DNA of 64,000 bases from Klebsiella aerogenes (GCA_029027985.1 CP119076.1:682001-746000); one strand, 5' to 3'. Shown: positions 1 through 11,188, counted from the first letter of the stretch. Translations and numbers: made by a program. The notes: generated by a model not told the origin, from the sequence alone.

Positions 1-2
1 TT

Positions 3-473
3 CTGATCTCCACGCTGGTGCTGACGCTGCGCCCGACCGGCCTGTTGCCGTTGGTGACCGATAGCCTGCCGGTGCGTCTGCTGCCGACGGAGCTGCTTTC
101 CGGTACGCCGCTGCGCAGCCGCGATATCACTCTCGGCGACGACCCGGGTATCAACGGTCAACTGTGGGATCCGCAGCGTATTGATATCACCGCCCAGCAG
201 GGCACATGGGAGCGCTGGACCGTCCGCGCCGACCGCCCGCAGTCGTTCCATATTGAAGGCGTGATGTTCCAGATCCGCAACGTCAACGGGACGATGCCAT
301 TCCCGGAAGACAGAGGCTGGAAAGATACCGTGTGGATCGACGGGCAGGTAGAACTGATGGTGTATTACAACCAACCGTCCTGGCCGCACTTCCCGTTCCA
401 GTATCTCAGCCAGACGTTAGAGCTCGCCGACCGCGGCTCGATTGGCCAGATTCTGGTGAATCCGGCGCCGTAA
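3..473 (+). CDS. ftsP: FtsP (SufI) cell division protein, C-terminal part
   Basis: This is the last 156 codons of a gene entering from the left edge. The protein ends RGSIGQILVNPAP and carries the cupredoxin-like stretch FHIEGVMFQIRNVNG, which I recognise as the C-terminus of FtsP/SufI. The family is a multicopper-oxidase fold without copper; it is exported by Tat to the periplasm and stabilises the divisome under stress. The signal peptide and first two cupredoxin domains lie outside the window. The gene precedes ygiQ as in E. coli. Identity is confident; only the end can be judged. Confidence 0.9.
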   Translation: MISTLVLTLRPTGLLPLVTDSLPVRLLPTELLSGTPLRSRDITLGDDPGINGQLWDPQRIDITAQQGTWERWTVRADRPQSFHIEGVMFQIRNVNGTMPFPEDRGWKDTVWIDGQVELMVYYNQPSWPHFPFQYLSQTLELADRGSIGQILVNPAP

Positions 474-481
474 TCTCCGTC

Positions 482-508
482 ACCCTGGCCGGGTCGCGGT
501 CAGGGTTT
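482..508 (+). terminator. Terminator after ftsP
   Basis: A 9-bp stem (ACCCTGGCC with GGTCAGGGT, one G:T pair) and 7-nt loop begin eight bases after the ftsP stop and are followed by TTTG. The T-run is short, so it may be a weak intrinsic terminator. Confidence 0.5.
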
Positions 509-521
509 GAGAAAATCCTCC

Positions 522-551
522 TTCATTTCCTGTCTTGATCCGGCTTATAAT
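522..551 (+). promoter_or_regulatory. Putative sigma70 promoter for ygiQ
   Basis: A perfect TATAAT at 546-551 lies 18 bases after TTCATT (522-527), placing a start site about 40 bases before the ygiQ ATG. The -35 box is poor; the call rests on the perfect -10 and its position between a terminator and the gene. Confidence 0.4.
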
Positions 552-597
552 CCACGCCCTTTTTGATTATTTTTTTATCATTTTCCCCGGAAGCAAT

Positions 598-2781
598 ATG
601 AGCGCAATATCCCTGATCCAGCCGGATCGTGACCTATTTTCCTGGCCGCAATACTGGGCTGCCTGTTTTGGCCCTGCGCCATTTTTACCGATGTCGCGTG
701 AAGAGATGGATCAACTTGGCTGGGATAGCTGCGACATTATCCTGGTGACTGGCGACGCCTACGTCGACCACCCAAGCTTCGGTATGGCTATCTGTGGCCG
801 TATGCTGGAAGCGCAGGGCTTTCGTGTCGGGATCATCTCCCAGCCGGAGTGGAACAGCAAAGAAGACTTCATGCGTCTGGGTAAGCCGAATCTGTTCTTT
901 GGCGTCACCGCGGGCAACATGGACTCGATGATCAACCGCTATACCGCCGACCGTAAACTGCGTCATGACGATGCTTACACCGCTGGCAACGTGGCAGGCA
1001 AACGTCCTGACCGCGCAACGCTGGTTTATACCCAGCGCTGCAAAGAGGCGTGGAAAGATGTGCCGGTGATCCTCGGCGGTATTGAAGCCAGCCTGCGCCG
1101 TACCGCGCACTATGATTACTGGTCTGATACCGTTCGCCGCTCGGTGCTGGTGGATTCGAAAGCCGATATGCTGATGTTTGGCAATGGTGAGCGTCCGCTG
1201 GTTGAAGTGGCGCACCGTCTGGCGATGGGCGAAGCGATCTCCGACATTCGCGACGTGCGTAATACCGCGATCATGGTAAAAGAAGCGCTGCCGGGTTGGA
1301 GCGGCGTCGATTCCACGCGTCTGGATACCCCGGGCAAAATCGACCCGATTCCGCATCCGTATGGTGAAGATCTGCCGTGCGCCGATAACAAACCGGTTGA
1401 GCCGAAAAAGCAGCAAGCCAAAAGCATTACCGTACAGCCGCCGCGGCCAAAACCGTGGGAGAAGACTTACGTGTTGCTGCCATCCTTCGAGAAGGTCAAA
1501 GGCGACAAAGTGCTGTACGCCCACGCGTCGCGTATTCTGCACCATGAAACGAACCCAGGCTGCGCCCGCGCGCTAATGCAAAAACACGGCGAGCGTTACA
1601 TCTGGGTTAACCCGCCGGCGATCCCACTCTCCACCGAAGAGATGGATAGCGTTTTTGCGTTGCCGTATAAACGCGTGCCGCATCCGGTATATGGCGATGC
1701 GCGTATCCCGGCCTACGAGATGATCCGTTTCTCTATCAACATCATGCGCGGCTGCTTCGGCGGTTGTTCTTTCTGCTCGATCACCGAACACGAAGGGCGC
1801 ATTATCCAGAGCCGTTCCGAAGATTCGATCATCAACGAAATCGAAGCCATTCGCGACACTGTTCCCGGATTTACCGGTATTATCTCCGATCTTGGCGGCC
1901 CAACCGCCAACATGTACATGCTGCGCTGTAAATCGCCGCGCGCCGAGCAGACCTGCCGCCGTCTCTCCTGTGTGTACCCGGATATCTGCCCGCACATGGA
2001 TACCAACCATGAACCGACGATTAACCTCTATCGCCGCGCCCGCGACCTGAAAGGCATCAAGAAAATCCTGATCGCCTCCGGCGTGCGCTACGACATCGCC
2101 GTAGAAGATCCGCGTTATATCAAAGAGCTGGCGACCCACCACGTTGGCGGCTATCTGAAGATCGCCCCGGAACATACCGAAGAAGGGCCGCTGTCGAAGA
2201 TGATGAAGCCGGGCATGGGCAGCTATGACCGCTTTAAAGAGCTGTTTGACACCTATTCGAAGCAGGCAGGTAAAGAGCAGTATCTGATCCCATATTTTAT
2301 CTCCGCCCACCCGGGAACCCGCGATGAAGATATGGTGAACCTGGCGCTGTGGTTGAAGCAACGTCGTTTCCGTCTCGACCAGGTGCAGAACTTCTATCCG
2401 TCGCCGTTGGCAAACTCGACCACCATGTATTACACCGGCAAGAACCCGCTGGGTAAAATTGGCTATAAGAGCGAAGACGTGGTGGTGCCGAAGGGCGACA
2501 AGCAGCGCCGCCTGCACAAAGCGCTGCTGCGCTATCACGATCCGGCAAACTGGCCGCTGATCCGCCAGGCGCTGGAAAGCATGGGCAAAAAGCACCTGAT
2601 TGGCTCACGCCGCGACTGCCTGGTACCGGCGCCGACGCTGGATGAGATGCGCGAAGCGCGTCGCCAGAATCGCAACACTCGCCCGGCGTTAACCAAGCAC
2701 ACGCCAATTGTGCATCAGCGTTCGAACGGTGGGGAGACGGCGAAGAAGCCCATCAAACGCGGCAAAGTTGCCGGACGTTAA
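598..2781 (+). CDS. ygiQ: YgiQ family radical SAM protein
   Basis: The 727-aa product matches E. coli YgiQ along its length (start [14 protein letters not shown]). A longer reading from 535 exists, but ATG 598 matches the family start and follows GGAAGCAAT. The radical SAM [4Fe-4S] motif CFGGCSFC is at residues 386-393 (C386, C390, C393), preceded by an N-terminal extension typical of this family (UPF0313) and followed by a TIM-barrel core ([30 protein letters not shown]). The tail is rich in Arg and Lys. The substrate is not established. It is probably monocistronic, followed by two REP-like palindromes before convergent dkgA. Confidence 0.93.
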   Translation: MSAISLIQPDRDLFSWPQYWAACFGPAPFLPMSREEMDQLGWDSCDIILVTGDAYVDHPSFGMAICGRMLEAQGFRVGIISQPEWNSKEDFMRLGKPNLFFGVTAGNMDSMINRYTADRKLRHDDAYTAGNVAGKRPDRATLVYTQRCKEAWKDVPVILGGIEASLRRTAHYDYWSDTVRRSVLVDSKADMLMFGNGERPLVEVAHRLAMGEAISDIRDVRNTAIMVKEALPGWSGVDSTRLDTPGKIDPIPHPYGEDLPCADNKPVEPKKQQAKSITVQPPRPKPWEKTYVLLPSFEKVKGDKVLYAHASRILHHETNPGCARALMQKHGERYIWVNPPAIPLSTEEMDSVFALPYKRVPHPVYGDARIPAYEMIRFSINIMRGCFGGCSFCSITEHEGRIIQSRSEDSIINEIEAIRDTVPGFTGIISDLGGPTANMYMLRCKSPRAEQTCRRLSCVYPDICPHMDTNHEPTINLYRRARDLKGIKKILIASGVRYDIAVEDPRYIKELATHHVGGYLKIAPEHTEEGPLSKMMKPGMGSYDRFKELFDTYSKQAGKEQYLIPYFISAHPGTRDEDMVNLALWLKQRRFRLDQVQNFYPSPLANSTTMYYTGKNPLGKIGYKSEDVVVPKGDKQRRLHKALLRYHDPANWPLIRQALESMGKKHLIGSRRDCLVPAPTLDEMREARRQNRNTRPALTKHTPIVHQRSNGGETAKKPIKRGKVAGR

Positions 2782-2793
2782 GCCTGTTGTATT

Positions 2794-2856
2794 GCCCGGA
2801 GGCGTTTCGCCTGCCGGGCCTGTGTGTAGGCCGGAGAAGCGCGAGCGCTATCCGGC
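2794..2856. repeat. REP-like palindrome pair between ygiQ and dkgA
   Basis: Two imperfect palindromes lie in the convergent gap: GCCCGGAGGC...GCCGGGC (2794-2819), and a second (2826-2856) with the GTAG head of REP elements followed by GCCGGA...TCCGGC. Both can form stable hairpins and may act as bidirectional transcript ends. They are short scattered repeats, not the tandem array at 6.1 kb. Confidence 0.7.
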
Positions 2857-2866
2857 TTTTTACCTT

Positions 2867-3694
2867 TTACCCGCCGAACTGATCGGGATCTGGCCCTAAA
2901 CGCTTGCCCTGATCCAGCTTCGCAATCTCCCCCAACTCATCTTTGTCGAGGCGGAAGTCCCAGACCTCGAAGTTTTCCGCGATGCGCGACGAGGTGACGG
3001 ATTTCGGGATCACCACCAGACCGCTGTCGAGATGCCAGCGAATGACGATTTGCGCCGGGGTTTTGCCATATTTATCCGCCAGATGGTGAATGATTTTCTG
3101 ATCGAAAACGCCTTCGCCGCCCTGGGCTAACGGGCTCCAGGATTCAGTCTGGATTTTGTGTGTGGCGTTCCAGGCGTGCAGCTGGCGTTGTTGCATTAAC
3201 GGGTGCAGTTCAACCTGGTTTATCACCGGGGCGATGCCGGTTTCATCAATCAGCTTTTGCAAATGCGGCACCTGAAAATTACATACGCCGATGCTCTTCG
3301 CCAGCCCCTGTTGCTGCAGTTCTATCAGCGCCTGCCAGGCTTCAACATAATGGCCGATTGCCGGTACCGGCCAGTGGATTAAATAGAGATCGACATAATC
3401 AAGCTTCAGCTTACTGAGGCTCTCATTTAGCGCTTCATGCGGTCGTTTTTGATCGTCATTCCATAGTTTGGTGGTGACAAAAAGCTCATCGCGATTGACG
3501 CCCGCGCTGTTCAACGCGTTGCCGACGCCAGCCTCATTTTGGTACGCGGCGGCGGTGTCAAAAGAGCGATAACCGACTTCCAGCGCCTTATGAATGGCGG
3601 AGACGACTTCCTCGTTGCCTGCTTTCCACACGCCGAGACCCAACTGCGGCATCAGGGTGCCGTCGTGTAGTTTTATAACGGTTGGATGTGTCAT
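2867..3694 (-). CDS. dkgA: 2,5-diketo-D-gluconate/methylglyoxal reductase DkgA
   Basis: The 275-aa aldo-keto reductase has the AKR catalytic tetrad D46, Y51, K76 and H107 (FDTAAAY, TTKLW, IHWP) and the NADPH-binding end IPKSVTSSRIAENF. It is nearly identical to E. coli DkgA, including the C-terminus GPDPDQFGG. The family reduces 2,5-diketo-gluconate, methylglyoxal and other small carbonyls in the cytoplasm using NADPH. It lies downstream of yqhD on the same strand, as in E. coli where YqhC activates both. A terminator-like hairpin in the 146-bp gap suggests that expression from yqhD is partial. Confidence 0.95.
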   Translation of the reverse strand: MTHPTVIKLHDGTLMPQLGLGVWKAGNEEVVSAIHKALEVGYRSFDTAAAYQNEAGVGNALNSAGVNRDELFVTTKLWNDDQKRPHEALNESLSKLKLDYVDLYLIHWPVPAIGHYVEAWQALIELQQQGLAKSIGVCNFQVPHLQKLIDETGIAPVINQVELHPLMQQRQLHAWNATHKIQTESWSPLAQGGEGVFDQKIIHHLADKYGKTPAQIVIRWHLDSGLVVIPKSVTSSRIAENFEVWDFRLDKDELGEIAKLDQGKRLGPDPDQFGG

Positions 3695-3780
3695 GCCTTC
3701 CTCCTGTTAATGAACTCAGCGCGATAGAATCCGCCGAGGGGTAGCATTAAGTCTGGACGAAATAGCTAAAAACGGTAGTA

Positions 3781-3823
3781 AAAAACACCTCTCCCCGATG
3801 TTTGTTTATCGTAAGGAGAGGTG
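3781..3823 (-). terminator. Terminator downstream of yqhD
   Basis: Read on the minus strand, a 9-bp stem (CACCTCTCC with GGAGAGGTG, 20-nt loop) is followed by TTTTT. It lies 18 bases after the yqhD stop and before dkgA, so it may attenuate read-through. Confidence 0.6.
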
Positions 3824-3840
3824 AATCAGGCGGGGATAAT

Positions 3841-5004
3841 TTAGCGAGCTGCCTCGTAAATACGGCGGCTAACGTCCAGGGTAATATCTTGATTTTCACC
3901 CAGTTTGGTCATGCCATGTGCTTCCAGTTTCACCAGCAACGCCGGGATGGAGCTACCGTCGAGACCATAGTCGGAAAGACGAGTCGGCACGCCCATCTGC
4001 TCGAAGAAACCACGCGTCGCGGCGATAGCGGCATCGATACGCTCTGCTTCAGAACCTTCGGTGATGTTCCAGACGCGTTCTGCGTACTGCAGCAGCTTAG
4101 CGCGCTTGATATCGCGTTTCTCATTCCACAGCGCCGGCAGAACGATGGCTAGCGTTTGGGCATGATCCAGACCGTGCATCGCCGTCAGTTCATGGCCGAG
4201 CATATGCGTCGCCCAGTCCTGCGGCACGCCTGCGCCGATCAGGCCGTTCAATGCCTGAGTCGCGGCCCACATAATGTTGGCGCGAACGTTGTAGTTTTCC
4301 GGCTCCTGCAGCGCTTTCGGACCCTCTTCGACCAGGGTGAGCAGAATGCCTTCCGCGAAACGGTCCTGAATTTTGCCATCGACCGGGTAGGTGACGTACT
4401 GCTCAACGGTATGGACGAAAGCGTCAACGACGCCATTCGCCACCTGGCGCGGCGGCAGGGTGTAGGTGTAAACCGGATCGAGGATCGCAAAGACCGGCTG
4501 GACGTGCTCGGACATAAAGGCGCGTTTGTCGCCGGTGGTTTTACGCGAGATAACCGCGCCTTTGTTTGACTCGGAACCGGTGGCTGGCAGCGTCAGCACC
4601 GAACCCATCGGGATAGCGCTGGCAACGTTGCCGCCGTGAGTCTCAAGGATTTCCCACGGATCGATATTCGCGTCATAGTGCGCTGCCGCAGCGATAAATT
4701 TGGTACCGTCGAGTACCGAACCGCCGCCGACCGCCAGCAGGAAAGTGATGTTCTCTTCGCGGGCGATTTTCACCGCGTTCATCAGCGTTTCGTAAGACGG
4801 ATTTGGCTCAATGCCGCCGAACTCCAGCACCTCAAAGCCCGCCAGCGCGTTCAGCACCTGATCAAGCACGCCGGTTTTCTTCACGCTACCGCCGCCGTAA
4901 GTGACCAGCACGCGAGCGCCAGCAGGGATTTGCTCACGCAGATCGGCGATGGCGCCTTTGCCGAACAGAATGCGGGTTGGGGTATGTAAATTGAAGTTAT
5001 TCAT
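3841..5004 (-). CDS. yqhD: NADPH-dependent aldehyde/alcohol reductase YqhD
   Basis: This 387-aa iron/zinc-type (family III) alcohol dehydrogenase matches E. coli YqhD in length. An in-frame upstream ATG at 5019 is less likely than MNNFNLHTP at 5004, the family start. Metal ligands are D194, H198, H267 and H281 (DAFVHTVEQ, HMLGHELTAMHGLDH). The GGGSV and GGGSVLDGTK loops bind NADPH. The enzyme reduces short and medium-chain aldehydes, including lipid-peroxidation products and furfural, and protects against glyoxal. It is divergent from its activator gene yqhC, with 198 bp of control region between them. Confidence 0.96.
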   Translation of the reverse strand: MNNFNLHTPTRILFGKGAIADLREQIPAGARVLVTYGGGSVKKTGVLDQVLNALAGFEVLEFGGIEPNPSYETLMNAVKIAREENITFLLAVGGGSVLDGTKFIAAAAHYDANIDPWEILETHGGNVASAIPMGSVLTLPATGSESNKGAVISRKTTGDKRAFMSEHVQPVFAILDPVYTYTLPPRQVANGVVDAFVHTVEQYVTYPVDGKIQDRFAEGILLTLVEEGPKALQEPENYNVRANIMWAATQALNGLIGAGVPQDWATHMLGHELTAMHGLDHAQTLAIVLPALWNEKRDIKRAKLLQYAERVWNITEGSEAERIDAAIAATRGFFEQMGVPTRLSDYGLDGSSIPALLVKLEAHGMTKLGENQDITLDVSRRIYEAAR

Positions 5005-5202
5005 GGCTGGTGCCCTCATAAAGATGAAACTCCCGGCAGAAAGAACGACTTTCTACCCGATGGCGGCTATTGTGTTCCTGCGGCCGTTTCCCCTCAATGC
5101 ACATTCCTGCCATTGTCTTGCCCATTTCTCCATGGGGCTGGAGAAAAGGCGTAAATATGCGCACAATGAGAGCGTAGAAAAATAGTCGGAGAAGTGGCGA
5201 AA

Positions 5203-6102
5203 ATGAACCGTGCCGAGATATGCCAGCTGTTAACGGAAAAGGTTAACCAGCTGAAAGATAAGCAAGAAGTGCTGAGCGACCTGCTACCGGATATCCGTCT
5301 ACTATACGGGACGCAGCCGGGTACCCGCACGCCGGTGATGTACCAGCCGGGGATCGTTTTTCTCTTTTCCGGCCATAAGATTGGCTATATCAATGAGCGA
5401 ACATTTCGCTACGACACCAATGAATACCTGCTGCTCACTGTGCCGCTGCCGTTCGAATGTGAGACCTTCGCCACCCCGGAAGTGCCGCTGGCGGGGATGC
5501 GGCTGAATGTGGATATTTTGCAACTGCAGGAACTGCTGATGGATATCGGCGAAGACGAGCTCTTTCAGCCGTCAATGGCTTCCAGCGGGATCAACTCGGC
5601 GGTGCTCTCGGAAGAGATTCTCTGCGCGGCGGAACGTCTGTTGGATGTCATGGAACGGCCGCTGGACGCGCGTATACTCGGCAAACAGATTATCCGCGAG
5701 ATCCTTTATCATGTGCTGATTGGTCCCTGCGGCGGGGCGTTGCTGGCGCTGGTTAGCCGTCAGACCCACTTCAGCCTGATTAGCCGCGTCCTCAAACGCA
5801 TTGAAAGCCAGTACACCGAAAACCTGAGCGTCGATCAGCTGGCGGCTGAGGCCAATATGAGCGTCTCGGCCTTCCACCATAACTTCAAATCGGTCACCAG
5901 TACCTCGCCGCTGCAATATCTGAAGACTTATCGTCTGCACAAGGCAAGGATGTTGATGATCCACGACGGCATGAAGGCCAGCGCCGCGGCGATGCGCGTC
6001 GGCTACGAAAGCGCGTCGCAGTTCAGCCGTGAGTTTAAACGCTATTTTGGTATCACGCCGGGCGAGGATGCCGCGCGTATTCGTATGATGCAGGGGATTT
6101 GA
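5203..6102 (+). CDS. yqhC: AraC-family activator YqhC
   Basis: The 299-aa regulator has an N-terminal AraC-N domain (about residues 25-180, including [13 protein letters not shown]-like family sequence) and a C-terminal double helix-turn-helix (about 195-295: [23 protein letters not shown] and [19 protein letters not shown]). ATG 5203 is preferred over GTG 5194 because the ribosome site GGAG at 5188-5191 is properly spaced only for the ATG. The E. coli protein responds to aldehydes and activates yqhD and dkgA. Divergence from yqhD supports the same role here. Confidence 0.93.
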   Translation: MNRAEICQLLTEKVNQLKDKQEVLSDLLPDIRLLYGTQPGTRTPVMYQPGIVFLFSGHKIGYINERTFRYDTNEYLLLTVPLPFECETFATPEVPLAGMRLNVDILQLQELLMDIGEDELFQPSMASSGINSAVLSEEILCAAERLLDVMERPLDARILGKQIIREILYHVLIGPCGGALLALVSRQTHFSLISRVLKRIESQYTENLSVDQLAAEANMSVSAFHHNFKSVTSTSPLQYLKTYRLHKARMLMIHDGMKASAAAMRVGYESASQFSREFKRYFGITPGEDAARIRMMQGI

Positions 6103-6114
6103 TAAGGATATTGC

Positions 6115-6697
6115 CGGGATATTCCCTGCTTGCGCTACGCTTAGCAGGGCTACGGGGCGACAAATGGCACGAAACGTAGGTCAGGTAAGCAAAGCGCCAC
6201 CTGACAAAAACGGTACCGCCGGGATTTCCCTGCTTGCGCTACGCTTAGCAGGGCTACGGGGTGACAAATGGCACGAAACGTAGGTCAGGTAAGCAAAGCG
6301 CCACCTGACAAAAACGGCACCGCGGGATGTTCCCTGCTTGCGCTACGCTTAGCAGGGCTACGGCTACGGGGTGACAAATGGCACGAAACGTAGGTCAGGT
6401 AAGCAAAGCGCCACCTGACAAAAACGGTACCGCCGGGATTTCCCTGCTTGCGCTGCGCTTAGCAGGGCTACGGCTACGGGGCGACAAATGGCACGAAACG
6501 TAGGTCAGGTAAGCAAAGCGCCACCTGACAAAAACGGCACCGCGGGATGCTCCCTGCTTGCGCTACGCTTAGCAGGGCTACGGCTACGGGGTGACAAATG
6601 GCGCGAAACGTAGGTCAGGTAAGCAAAGCGCCACCTGACAAAAACGGTACCGCCGGGATTTCCCTGCTTGCGCTGCGCTTAGCAGGGCTACGGCTGC
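6115..6697. repeat. BIME-type tandem REP array, five copies plus a part
   Basis: Units begin at 6123, 6227, 6331, 6441, 6551 and 6661 (periods 104, 104, 110, 110, 110; the last is truncated). Each unit holds two hairpins with GTAG heads facing each other: a minus-strand REP (CCCTGCT...AGCAGGG) and a plus-strand REP (GTCAGGT...ACCTGAC). Joints between units alternate strictly between two forms, GGTACCGCCGGGATTT and GGCACCGCGGGATG(T/C), so the amplified element is a dimer of about 214-220 bp. The later units carry a 6-bp CTACGG duplication. No credible gene lies in 6103-6730. Confidence 0.93.
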
Positions 6698-6730
6698 TGT
6701 ACTTACCGCTGTAGGCCCGGCACGCGTTAA

Positions 6731-7390
6731 TCAGGCACTGCAATATTTCTTTTTGATCACCACGATAAGCGTGCCGACCAGACCGGTCACCAGCAGGGCG
6801 ATGGGCAGCACCATCAGGCAGGTCATGACCTGATCTTCGTGGTTTTTCACAAATGGGATCATACTCAGCGCGTAGCCAAGACCGGTGACCACGCCGACCC
6901 ACAGCAGGCCGCTCAGCCAGTTGAAAAACTGGAAGCGACGATTCGGCAGCCCGGAAATGCCTGCCATGGTTGGCAGCAGGGTGCGGACAAACGCCAGAAA
7001 ACGCCCAGCCAGCAGCGCCAGCAGGCCGTGCTTATCGAACATGTTGGTGGCGCGCTGGTGATACTTGTGCGGCAGATGCGACAGCCAACCTTTCACCATG
7101 CTAGTGTTGCCCAGCCAACGCCCCTGCAAGTAGCTCAGCCAGCAGCCGAGACTGGCGGCAGCGGTCAAAATAGCGAGAGTGGGGACGAAATCCATGACGC
7201 CTTTGGCGATCAATGCGCCGGCGAGCAGCAGCAGGCTATCCCCCGGTAAAAACGAAGCGGGCAGCAGTCCGTTTTCCAGAAACAGGGTTGCGAACATGAC
7301 CAGATATACAAAACCCACAACGTGAGGGTTTGCCAATGCGGCAAAATCATGTTGCCACAGCGCGGCGACAATCTCTTGAATGACAACCAT
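6731..7390 (-). CDS. yghB: DedA-family membrane protein YghB
   Basis: The 219-aa product matches E. coli YghB in length. ATG 7390 gives the family start [16 protein letters not shown]; an upstream extension to 7468 does not resemble the family. It is a polytopic inner membrane protein with the DedA motifs [18 protein letters not shown] and [19 protein letters not shown], which includes the conserved arginines. E. coli YghB and YqjA are partly redundant and support proton motive force homeostasis, cell division and envelope function; the wider family includes lipid scramblase-like proteins. It is transcribed away from metC on the same strand, 129 bp after it. Confidence 0.94.
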   Translation of the reverse strand: MVVIQEIVAALWQHDFAALANPHVVGFVYLVMFATLFLENGLLPASFLPGDSLLLLAGALIAKGVMDFVPTLAILTAAASLGCWLSYLQGRWLGNTSMVKGWLSHLPHKYHQRATNMFDKHGLLALLAGRFLAFVRTLLPTMAGISGLPNRRFQFFNWLSGLLWVGVVTGLGYALSMIPFVKNHEDQVMTCLMVLPIALLVTGLVGTLIVVIKKKYCSA

Positions 7391-7519
7391 GGACTTTCCT
7401 AAGTGGTACCGTTTTTCGACTAGTGTACTCCTGGAGCGGCCCGAACACCTTGATCTCGGGCGCAACAAAAGCGGCCGCTTCTCTGAAAACGTCCGCTATT
7501 GTTGCCACTCACTGTCACT

Positions 7520-8742
<1,223 letters not shown>

Positions 8743-8876
8743 AAACTAACATGAATACCGGTTTGTGTACCGGGTCAGCGGTGATACAGGTAAAAATTTT
8801 TCCGAAACCGCCGGTGGCCGCTTTTTTACTGCGTAAGCGCAAGGAAAATAAACGTGATTTGCTGCACAGTGTAAAT

Positions 8877-8895
8877 ACTAATGAGAACCACTATC
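8877..8895 (+). promoter_or_regulatory. Fur box upstream of exbB
   Basis: ACTAATGAGAACCACTATC matches the 19-bp Fur consensus at 14 of 19 positions and lies 63 bp before the exbB start. Iron repression of exbBD is known in E. coli. Confidence 0.75.
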
Positions 8896-8958
8896 AATTC
8901 GATGCCGTTTTGATATTATTGTGCTCAGTTTTTGTGATTGACGTCCTGGAGAAACAGT

Positions 8959-9690
8959 GTGGGTAATAATTTGATGCAGGCGGATCTCTCCGTTTGGGGT
9001 ATGTATCATCATGCCGATATTGTCGTTAAGGTAGTGATGATTGGCTTGATTCTGGCTTCGGTAGTCACCTGGGCTATCTTCTTCGGCAAAGGCGCCGAAA
9101 TGTTGTCCAGCAAGCGTCGCCTCAAGCGTGAGCAGCAGCTGCTTAGCGAAGCGCGTTCTCTCGATCAGGCTAACCATATCGCGAATAGCTTCCATGCCAA
9201 AAGCCTGAGCTCCCAGCTTATCAACGAAGCGAATAATGAACTGGAACTGTCGGCTGGCGTTGAAGACAACGAAGGCATTAAAGAACGTACCGGTTTCCGC
9301 CTTGAACGCCGCGTGGCGCAGGTCGGCCGCTATATGGGGCGTGGTAACGGCTACCTGGCGACTATCGGTGCGATCTCGCCGTTTGTTGGCCTGTTTGGTA
9401 CCGTTTGGGGCATCATGAACAGCTTCATCGGCATCGCGCAAACCCAGACGACCAACCTCGCGGTAGTGGCTCCGGGCATCGCTGAAGCGCTGCTGGCGAC
9501 GGCTATCGGCCTGTTTGCCGCTATCCCGGCGGTGGTCATCTATAACGTCTTCGCCCGAATGATTGGCAGCTACAAAGCTTCTCTCGGCGATGTTGCCGCG
9601 CAGGTTCTACTGCTGCAAAGCCGCGATCTCGACCTGAACGCCAGTGGTTCTCAGCCGCTGCGCCCGGCACAGAAATTACGGGTAGGTTGA
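8959..9690 (+). CDS. exbB: TonB-system proton channel protein ExbB
   Basis: The 243-aa inner membrane protein has three transmembrane segments (about residues 16-39, 128-155 and 162-194, with [15 protein letters not shown] and [16 protein letters not shown]) and matches E. coli ExbB. GTG 8959 gives the family start [14 protein letters not shown], with GGAG eight bases upstream. ExbB pentamers with ExbD form the proton channel that energises TonB, here serving receptors such as IroN at 47.2 kb. It sits 6 bp before exbD in one iron-regulated operon. Confidence 0.97.
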   Translation: MGNNLMQADLSVWGMYHHADIVVKVVMIGLILASVVTWAIFFGKGAEMLSSKRRLKREQQLLSEARSLDQANHIANSFHAKSLSSQLINEANNELELSAGVEDNEGIKERTGFRLERRVAQVGRYMGRGNGYLATIGAISPFVGLFGTVWGIMNSFIGIAQTQTTNLAVVAPGIAEALLATAIGLFAAIPAVVIYNVFARMIGSYKASLGDVAAQVLLLQSRDLDLNASGSQPLRPAQKLRVG

Positions 9691-9696
9691 TGCGCT

Positions 9697-10122
9697 ATGG
9701 CGATGCATTTTAACGAAAACCTCGATGATAACGGCGAAATGCACGACATCAACGTGACGCCGTTTATCGACGTCATGCTGGTGCTGTTGATTATCTTCAT
9801 GGTGGCGGCCCCGCTGGCCACCGTGGATGTCAAAGTTAATCTGCCGGCCTCTTCCAGCCAGCCGCAGCCGCGCCCGGAAAAACCGATTTACCTGTCGGTG
9901 AAAGCGGACAAGTCGATGTTCCTCGGTAACGATCCGGTGACCGACGAGAGCGTGATTGCCTCGCTGGACGCGCTGACCCAGGGCAAGAAAGACACGACTG
10001 TCTTCTTCCGCGCTGATAAAACCGTGGACTACGAGACGATGATGAAAGTCATGGATACCCTGCATCAGGCGGGCTATCTGAAAATTGGTCTGGTGGGTGA
10101 AGAGACCGTCAAAGCGAAGTAA
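9697..10122 (+). CDS. exbD: TonB-system protein ExbD
   Basis: The 141-aa protein has a short cytoplasmic N-terminus, one transmembrane helix (about 23-43) containing the essential aspartate D25 in FIDVMLVLLIIF, and a periplasmic domain. It matches E. coli ExbD in length and sequence. It forms the stator/rotor complex with ExbB that couples proton flow to TonB. An intrinsic terminator 26 bp after the stop closes the operon. Confidence 0.97.
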   Translation: MAMHFNENLDDNGEMHDINVTPFIDVMLVLLIIFMVAAPLATVDVKVNLPASSSQPQPRPEKPIYLSVKADKSMFLGNDPVTDESVIASLDALTQGKKDTTVFFRADKTVDYETMMKVMDTLHQAGYLKIGLVGEETVKAK

Positions 10123-10143
10123 CGTCCTCCAGGATACCTCCCG

Positions 10144-10171
10144 AAAAGCTGGCCATGCGCCGGCTTTTTTT
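10144..10171 (+). terminator. Intrinsic terminator after exbD
   Basis: Stem GCTGGC/GCCGGC (10148-10153 with 10159-10164), loop CATGC, followed by seven T. Confidence 0.88.
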
Positions 10172-10234
10172 ACGTCTGGCGCATGGCCGAACTTATGCTT
10201 TGCTTAGAAGGGTGTTGATGACGGGAGAAGAGCG

Positions 10235-11122
10235 ATGACGCGGCTAACGGCAAAAGATTTTCCACAGCAACTGCTTGAGTACTACGACTATTACGCGCAC
10301 GGCAAAATCAATAAACGGGAATTTCTACAGCTGGCGGGCAAATACGCCATTGGGGGGATGACCGCGATGGCGCTGTTCAATCTATTGAAACCCAATTATG
10401 CGCTGGCGGAACAGGTCGAATTCACCGACCCTGATATTCACCCGGAATATATCCGTTACCCTTCCGCGGAGGGCCATGGCGAAGTACGCGCCTATCTGGT
10501 GACGCCGACAAAACTGCACGGCAAACCCGGCGCGGTGGTGGTGGTGCATGAAAATCGCGGGCTGAATCCTTACATTGAAGATGTCGCCCGGCGGGTGGCG
10601 AAAGCGGGCTATCTGGCGTTGGCGCCGGATGGCTTGAGCTCGGTTGGCGGTTACCCCGGCAATGATGATGAAGGACGGACGCTGCAACAGCAGGTCGATC
10701 CGTTGAAGCTGATGAACGATTTTTTCGCTGCGGTGGACTTTATGCGCCAGCATCCGCAGGGAAATGGCAAGGTAGGGATCACCGGCTTTTGTTATGGCGG
10801 TGGGGTATGCAATGCCGCCGCGGTGGCGATCCCGGAGCTGGCCTGCGCGGTTCCCTTTTATGGCCGCCAGCCGCCCGTTGATGACGTTGTGAAGATAAAA
10901 GCGCCGCTGTTGCTGCACTACGCCGGTCTGGATAAAGCCATCAATGAAGGCTGGCCCGCCTATGAACAGGCGCTGAAAGCCGAGCATAAAATCTATGAGG
11001 CATATGTTTATCCGGGAGTGAACCATGGCTTCCATAATGACTCGACGCCGCGCTACGACCGGGCCGCCGCGGAGCTGGCCTGGCAGCGCACATTGGCGTG
11101 GTTCGCGAAATATTTACCCTGA
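10235..11122 (+). CDS. yghX: Dienelactone hydrolase family protein (intact YghX homologue)
   Basis: The 295-aa alpha/beta hydrolase has an N-terminal hydrophobic segment after a KREF box (about residues 28-58, ending in LLKPNYALA) that looks like a Tat-like or membrane leader without twin arginine. The catalytic Cys lies in GFCYGGG, with Asp in AGLD and His in NHGFHN. Family members hydrolyse lactones or small esters; the substrate here is unknown. The yghX gene of E. coli K-12 is broken, while this copy is full length. It stands alone after the exbD terminator and 66 bp before yghW. Confidence 0.82.
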   Translation: MTRLTAKDFPQQLLEYYDYYAHGKINKREFLQLAGKYAIGGMTAMALFNLLKPNYALAEQVEFTDPDIHPEYIRYPSAEGHGEVRAYLVTPTKLHGKPGAVVVVHENRGLNPYIEDVARRVAKAGYLALAPDGLSSVGGYPGNDDEGRTLQQQVDPLKLMNDFFAAVDFMRQHPQGNGKVGITGFCYGGGVCNAAAVAIPELACAVPFYGRQPPVDDVVKIKAPLLLHYAGLDKAINEGWPAYEQALKAEHKIYEAYVYPGVNHGFHNDSTPRYDRAAAELAWQRTLAWFAKYLP

Positions 11123-11188
11123 ACCAGGACTACCACTCGCTTAAAAAATCGCTATATAATGTTGTATATAGCGATTGAGGAAAGCGCG

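Noticed and set aside
1573-2595. Long minus-strand open frame (340 codons) opposite ygiQ
   Set aside because: It is antisense to a highly conserved gene, with composition typical of a shadow frame in GC-rich DNA (many Arg/His/Gln) and no family similarity.
6103-6730. Possible CRISPR array
   Set aside because: The periodic units are 104-110 bp, nearly identical throughout and contain REP palindromes; there are no unique spacers and no cas genes nearby.
8878-9441. Minus-strand open frame (187 codons) opposite exbB
   Set aside because: It overlaps the Fur box and the conserved exbB gene; shadow frame.
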